Assembly: GCA_934670175.1 (NCBI GenBank)
Contig: CAKUOX010000073.1
Coordinates: 1 to 10,092 of the forward strand
Direction of reading: 5' to 3'
Origin: an uncultured Clostridia bacterium
GTDB taxonomy: Bacteria; Bacillota; Clostridia; Christensenellales; Aristaeellaceae
Length of the DNA stretch: 10,092 bases
The notes under the pieces are model-generated. The model had not been told where the DNA came from. It did not search any database and was given only the letters and a program-made list of their open reading frames with translations. The first letter of the stretch is position 1. Every line of letters starts with the position of its first letter. Position numbers and translations under genes: made by a program. Shown one piece after another: positions 7,398-10,092 of this stretch.

Positions 7398-7411
7398 TTG
7401 CCCGAAGGCAA
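7398..7411 (-). other. Small UUCG-tetraloop hairpin just before the substrate-binding protein ribosome binding site
   Basis: In minus-strand RNA the 5-bp stem UUGCC/GGCAA is closed by a UUCG loop, a very stable C(UUCG)G arrangement. It lies between the T-box terminator tail and the GGGAGG site about 11 bases downstream. It could define the new 5' end after processing or mark the end of readthrough RNA; this role is inference. Confidence 0.6.
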
Positions 7412-7745
7412 TATTAAACGCCCTCCGCACACCGATCCACGGTTGTGCAGAGGGCGCTATTGGCGCGGTACCACCTCTTCTTCGCCCTGCTCCTCACGGC
7501 GCAGAGCCTTTGCCGGACAACCAGCATTGTCCGCCTTCTGTAACGGGAAGGCCCCGTCTGCGCCTACGCAGCGAACGGTTCTGCCCGTTTTCGCCTTCAG
7601 CGCGCGGCTGCGGAATGTATTCGCCCATCCACGCCGATACCCCTTTCCAGCTTCCGGGGCTCTCTGAAATCACGCCTGCGACGGGTTACTTGTTTCCGGT
7701 CATTGCTTTTTCGATTCTCCGAAATCATTTCGGAAGAATGAAGTT
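7410..7745 (-). ncRNA. T-box riboswitch, tyrosine specifier (UAC), transcription-termination type
   Basis: The leader RNA reads uncharged tRNA and allows transcription of the ABC operon. Stem I: base helix CGGAA/UUCCG (7698-7694 with 7615-7611), specifier-loop AGUA (7690-7687) opposite GAA (7622-7620), specifier UAC at 7619-7617 followed by A, next helix CCCGUC/GAUGGG (7685-7680 with 7629-7624). The distal part has AGAGAG (7665-7660), then a CCCC/GGGG stem with loop GGAAGCUGGAAA, the conserved GCUG apical motif. The antiterminator has the signature GGTGGTACCGCG (7475-7464), whose UGGU expects a tRNA ending ACCA, i.e. discriminator A as in tRNA-Tyr. AGGGCG (7488-7483) can pair with CGCCCU (7456-7451), which is also the 5' arm of the terminator, so the two folds exclude each other. 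Terminator: 7456-7419, then UUUAAUAUU. Confidence 0.93.
7419..7456 (-). terminator. T-box terminator hairpin (regulated)
   Basis: In minus-strand RNA, CGCCCUC (7456-7450) pairs with GAGGGCG (7425-7419). The stem continues through a U-G pair, GCAC/GUGC and ACC/GGU with one bulged A, closing a 7-base loop. The tail is UUUAAUAUU, only modestly U-rich. The 5' arm is shared with the antiterminator, as expected for T-box control. Confidence 0.88.
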
Positions 7746-7751
7746 GAATTG

Positions 7752-7780
7752 ATTATAGCCACATACGCACTGTTTGTCAA
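7752..7780 (-). promoter_or_regulatory. Consensus sigma-A promoter of the T-box/ABC operon
   Basis: TTGACA (7780-7775) and TATAAT (7757-7752) are both perfect matches and separated by the optimal 17 bases on the minus strand. Expected transcription start is near 7745, 7 bases before the first leader hairpin. Such a strong promoter suits control exerted after initiation by the T-box. Confidence 0.93.
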
Positions 7781-7818
7781 GCACCGTCTGCGTTAATTTG
7801 AAATGAATTCATGCGCGC

Positions 7819-7847
7819 TTGTGTTTCGCGCCGCAATGTGCTACAAT
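7819..7847 (+). promoter_or_regulatory. Promoter of the DUF89 gene (extended -10)
   Basis: TTGTGT (7819-7824), 17 bases, then TACAAT (7842-7847) preceded by TGC, giving the TGn extended -10 element that offsets the poor -35. It diverges from the T-box promoter, with 38 bases between the two -35 boxes. The start codon is 33 bases after the -10. Confidence 0.75.
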
Positions 7848-7880
7848 CGATATGTTTCATTAACAAATGGAGGGGAAAGC

Positions 7881-8774
7881 ATGCCCAGGAAGTTTTATGC
7901 GGACTGCGTGGCCTGCCTGATGCAGAGCTCGCTGAACAAGGCAAACGCCATTACGGACGAAGCGCTCAGATACGAATATGTGCGCGGCATATGCCGGATC
8001 ATACAGGAAATGGATCCGGAAACGGAGGCCGCCCCCATCGCCGACAGCCGCATCGTGCACCTGCGCCGCGAGCTTCTGGGGCTGGAGGATGACTACACCG
8101 AGATCAAGCATCTCTACAACGGCCTGATCCTGCAGCTGTATCCGCAGCTTCAGGCGAAGGTGCGCGCCGCAGCCGACCCGCTGCGCGCCGCGATCCAGCT
8201 GGCGGCTGCCGGAAATTACATCGATTTCGGCGTGCTCAGCGATGTAAACCCCGAGCGGCTGATGGAGCTGATGGACGAGGTGGCCGAAAAGCCGGTCAGC
8301 GAAAGCGAATATGTGCAGCTGCGTGCAGAGCTGGCTGAGGCGCGCACGCTGGCCTACCTGCACGATAACTGCGGCGAAGTCGCGCTAGACAAGCTGCTGA
8401 TCGAAACGCTGCGCAGCCTGTATCCCCGGCTGCAGGTGCTCTCCGTGGTGCGCGAGCGCCCGATCCTCAACGACGCGACCATGGAGGACGCCGAGGAGGT
8501 CGGCCTGAATGAAGTCGCCGAGGTCATCCGCAATGGCATTCCCGACCTGCCAGGCACGCAGCTTTCCAGTCTGAGCGAAAGCGTACGCGCGCGGCTGGAG
8601 AACGCCGACCTGCTCATCGCCAAGGGACAAGGCAACTTTGAGTGTCTGGCGGGCTGCGGGCTGAACGTATATTACCTGTTCCTGGCCAAGTGCGCCAGCT
8701 ATAAGAAGTGGTTCGGCTTTGAACGCTTCAGCGCCGTGCTGCAAAACGACAGGCGGCTCCAGCAGAAAAATTAA
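7881..8774 (+). CDS. DUF89/ARMT1-like metal-dependent phosphatase
   Basis: A 297-residue cytoplasmic protein of the DUF89 damage-control phosphatase family (COG1578 type, close in size to archaeal AF1104). The family's metal and phosphate-site motifs are present in order: NYIDFG (112-117), the DN pair in LHDNCGEVALD (Asp162, Asn163), NDATMEDA (Asp198) and DLLIAKGQGNFE (Asp243, Lys248). An N-terminal CVAC (Cys9, Cys12) matches the CxxC of stand-alone prokaryotic members. Family members hydrolyse reactive or unwanted phosphometabolites such as fructose 1-phosphate, other sugar phosphates and oxidised phosphopantetheine; the substrate here is unknown. ATG at 7881 is chosen over a frame from 7803 because GGAGGGG (7869-7875) lies 5 bases before it and the promoter -10 lies inside the longer frame. 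A PfkB sugar kinase follows downstream under its own promoter. Confidence 0.92.
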   Translation: MPRKFYADCVACLMQSSLNKANAITDEALRYEYVRGICRIIQEMDPETEAAPIADSRIVHLRRELLGLEDDYTEIKHLYNGLILQLYPQLQAKVRAAADPLRAAIQLAAAGNYIDFGVLSDVNPERLMELMDEVAEKPVSESEYVQLRAELAEARTLAYLHDNCGEVALDKLLIETLRSLYPRLQVLSVVRERPILNDATMEDAEEVGLNEVAEVIRNGIPDLPGTQLSSLSESVRARLENADLLIAKGQGNFECLAGCGLNVYYLFLAKCASYKKWFGFERFSAVLQNDRRLQQKN

Positions 8775-8797
8775 GGCGAATAATCGCATATTGATTG

Positions 8798-8840
8798 AGG
8801 CACACCGCAGTCCCGCCTGGACTGCCGGTGTGCCTTTATT
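8798..8840 (+). terminator. Rho-independent terminator of the DUF89 gene
   Basis: A 16-bp GC-rich stem (8798-8813 with 8819-8835, one bulged C) with loop CGCCT, followed by TTTATT. It sits 23 bases after the stop codon and separates the DUF89 transcript from the PfkB gene. Confidence 0.9.
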
Positions 8841-8912
8841 GAAGTATGGAAAGCCGCAAAGCAAAAGCATACCATCGATCAAAGAAATGGAGCTTGCTGT
8901 AAAAGCAAATGC

Positions 8913-8941
8913 TTGCGAGCCATGGCGCTCTGTGTTATAAT
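8913..8941 (+). promoter_or_regulatory. Sigma-A-type promoter of the PfkB kinase gene
   Basis: TTGCGA (8913-8918; four of six matches to consensus), 17 bases, then a perfect TATAAT (8936-8941). It lies downstream of the DUF89 terminator, so the kinase is transcribed on its own. The start codon is 52 bases after the -10. Confidence 0.8.
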
Positions 8942-8944
8942 CTT

Positions 8945-8961
8945 TACATACATGCAATGTA
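8945..8961 (+). promoter_or_regulatory. Possible operator in the PfkB 5' UTR
   Basis: TACAT and ATGTA form perfect 5-bp arms around a 7-base spacer, beginning 3 bases after the -10 box and so covering the expected start of transcription. The left arm lies within TTTACAT (8943-8949), the same heptamer that forms one arm of the FGGY kinase operator candidate. Short arms make chance a serious possibility. Confidence 0.35.
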
Positions 8962-8993
8962 CAAGGCGATTTCAGAAGGAGGAGAAGACGAAG

Positions 8994-9899
8994 ATGAAAC
9001 GCATACTCTGCGCGGGACTTGCCGTGGCGGACATACCCGTTTTACCCGTATCGGCCAGCGCCTTTGAGCGGGATTCAAGCAATATCGAGCCGCTGCGCGT
9101 GCTCACCGGCGGCGACGCGCTGAACGAAGCGATCGTGCTGCGCCGCCTGGGCGTGGACAGCGCGCTGAGCGCCTGCGTGGGCAACGACCCGTGGGGTGAG
9201 TGCATTCTGTCGACCCTGAAGGCCGAGGGCGTGGACGCGCGCTTTGTCGTGCAGCTGAACGATTGCCCCACGACGACCAGCGTCGTGCTGATCGAGCCGG
9301 ACGGCGAACGCCATTTTCTGATCAGCCGCGGCTCGCTGGAGCGCTTCACGCTGCGCCCCGATCCGGCTATGAAGGCCTACGACATCATCTCCATCGCCAG
9401 TTTATGGGGGCTTCCGGGACTGATGCTGGACGCGCTGCGGGAATTCAGCGCCTTTGCCCACGAAAACCACATTCGGATCACGGCAGATTTCACGCAGGAT
9501 ATGGCCAGCATGGGGCTGGATTACATCCGCGCGACGCTGAGCCTGGTAGACGATCTGTTCCCCAGTCTGGATGAAGCGCAGGCGATCACCGGCGAGCGCG
9601 AGCCGGAGGCAATGCTGCGTGCATTGGCAAGCTACGGACCGCAGCGCGTGGTGCTGAAGCTGGGCGCGCAGGGCAGCATGGCGCTGGTGGACGGCAAATT
9701 ATACCGGCAGCCCTCGCTGGCCGGACGCATTGTAGATACCACGGGCGCGGGTGACAACTTTGTAGGCGCGTATCTGGCGTGCATGGCGCGCGACATCGAC
9801 ACGACGCGCAGCCTGGAAATCGCTTCGCGTGCCGCCGCGCGCTGCGTGGGCGCGCTCGGTGCAACCGGCGCGCGCTACACCTTCGAGGAATTGCTGTGA
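8994..9899 (+). CDS. PfkB/ribokinase-family carbohydrate kinase
   Basis: A 301-residue cytoplasmic kinase that transfers phosphate from ATP to a sugar or related small alcohol. The N-terminal beta strand ILCAGLAVADIPVLPV and the substrate motif GGDALNEA (39-46, the PfkB signature 1 position, with Asp41 where Ala or Pro is common) are present. SALSACVGNDPWGECIL follows, and signature 2 DTTGAGDNF (248-256) holds the anion hole and the catalytic base Asp254. The length is normal for the family (about 290-330). Candidate substrates include ribose, fructose, 2-keto-3-deoxygluconate and nucleosides; the sequence does not decide. ATG at 8994 is chosen because AAGGAGGAG (8976-8984) lies 9 bases upstream and the longer frame would start inside the promoter. 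The gene stands alone, flanked by the DUF89 terminator and, downstream, the structured repeat region. Confidence 0.92.
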   Translation: MKRILCAGLAVADIPVLPVSASAFERDSSNIEPLRVLTGGDALNEAIVLRRLGVDSALSACVGNDPWGECILSTLKAEGVDARFVVQLNDCPTTTSVVLIEPDGERHFLISRGSLERFTLRPDPAMKAYDIISIASLWGLPGLMLDALREFSAFAHENHIRITADFTQDMASMGLDYIRATLSLVDDLFPSLDEAQAITGEREPEAMLRALASYGPQRVVLKLGAQGSMALVDGKLYRQPSLAGRIVDTTGAGDNFVGAYLACMARDIDTTRSLEIASRAAARCVGALGATGARYTFEELL

Positions 9900-9917
9900 T
9901 CGCCCATCCATAAGAAC

Positions 9918-10086
9918 TGCCGACGGTTCCACTGGAATCCGCCGACCGCAAAATTCGGTGCGTTATAGCAGTCGTGACTCCTACGGAGGCGCGACCGGCC
10001 TGCCCGCAATGGGCAGCGCTGCCGGAAACGGTGCTTTGCACCGGTTTCGGTGCGTTATAGCAGTCGCAGCTCGAAGAGCGGCGACC
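9918..10086 (+). repeat. Two tandem copies of a structured RNA-like element with a conserved 21-base core
   Basis: A 21-base sequence starting TTCGGTGCGTTATAG is identical at 9954-9974 and 10046-10066. In each copy its last four bases (GTCG) open a hairpin closed by CGAC. Copy 1: GTCG, TGA, CTCC-TAC-GGAG, GCG, CGAC (9971-9995). Copy 2: GTCG, CA, GCTC-GAA-GAGC, GG, CGAC (10063-10085). The inner 4-bp stems differ in sequence but both pair, and both keep a triloop and an A-G mismatch below the stem. Before the core, each copy starts TGCCG and has another triloop hairpin (9924-9941; 10029-10043) enclosed by CCG/CGG pairing. A third hairpin (10000-10016) lies between the copies. The plus strand is favoured because U9975-G9991 is a pair only there. 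No known RNA family is recognised, and more copies may follow beyond the edge. Confidence 0.75.
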
Positions 10087-10092
10087 AGCCCC

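Noticed and set aside
7373..7432. Upstream start at 7432 for the substrate-binding protein
   Set aside because: It lies within the T-box terminator stem and would put 20 residues before a normal signal peptide; ATG at 7372 has the ribosome binding site.
7410..7745. Tryptophan T-box, by analogy with streptococcal trpXYZ
   Set aside because: No UGG stands in the specifier position, and the UGGU bulge does not fit the G73 discriminator of tRNA-Trp.
8881..8920. Repeated GCTTGC hexamers and small hairpins before the PfkB promoter
   Set aside because: The arms are only 4-6 bases, several alternative pairings exist and none has a clear relation to the promoter boxes; chance is likely.
9586..10041. 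Minus-strand open frame covering the PfkB end and the repeat region
   Set aside because: It overlaps the catalytic end of the PfkB gene. The two repeat copies fall in different frames (period 92), so the repeats are not protein repeats.
9954..10066. Possible CRISPR array from the 21-base direct repeat
   Set aside because: Only two copies are seen, the spacing is 71 bases, the region between them is structured and no cas genes are present.

Overview
The window looks like chromosomal DNA of a GC-rich member of the Firmicutes, probably an uncultured gut-type Clostridia. The reasons are a transcriptional T-box riboswitch, strong AGGAGG-type ribosome binding sites, near-consensus sigma-A promoters and the families present. 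No phage, insertion-sequence, CRISPR or tRNA signal is visible. The species cannot be named from this sequence.

Layout: (1) 2-1449, plus strand: the 3' end of an OmpR-type response regulator, overlapping a complete sensor histidine kinase. A strong hairpin terminator follows in the convergent gap. (2) 1512-3941, minus strand: a sugar kinase of the FGGY family with its own promoter and a perfect operator-like inverted repeat. Downstream of it is a membrane-anchored YdcF/DUF218 protein. (3) 4046-7780, minus strand: a four-gene operon with a consensus promoter and a long T-box leader. It encodes the substrate-binding protein, permease and ATPase of an ABC importer of the TrpXYZ/CD0873 type, plus a translationally coupled DUF3786 protein. 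The T-box specifier reads UAC (tyrosine), and its acceptor-pairing bulge (UGGU) expects discriminator base A, as in tRNA-Tyr and unlike tRNA-Trp. The operon is therefore predicted to be a tyrosine importer induced when charged tRNA-Tyr is scarce. (4) 7819-9899, plus strand: a divergent DUF89 metal-dependent phosphatase with an extended -10 promoter and a strong terminator, then a PfkB-family sugar kinase with its own promoter. (5) 9918-10092: two tandem copies of a structured element share a 21-base core, followed in each by a hairpin whose inner stem differs in sequence but keeps its pairing. It runs off the window edge.

The themes are aromatic amino-acid uptake under tRNA control and sugar phosphorylation by two unrelated kinases, one beside a phosphatase family linked to removal of harmful sugar phosphates. 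The two observations most worth following are the tyrosine T-box/importer/DUF3786 operon and the covarying repeat at the right edge.
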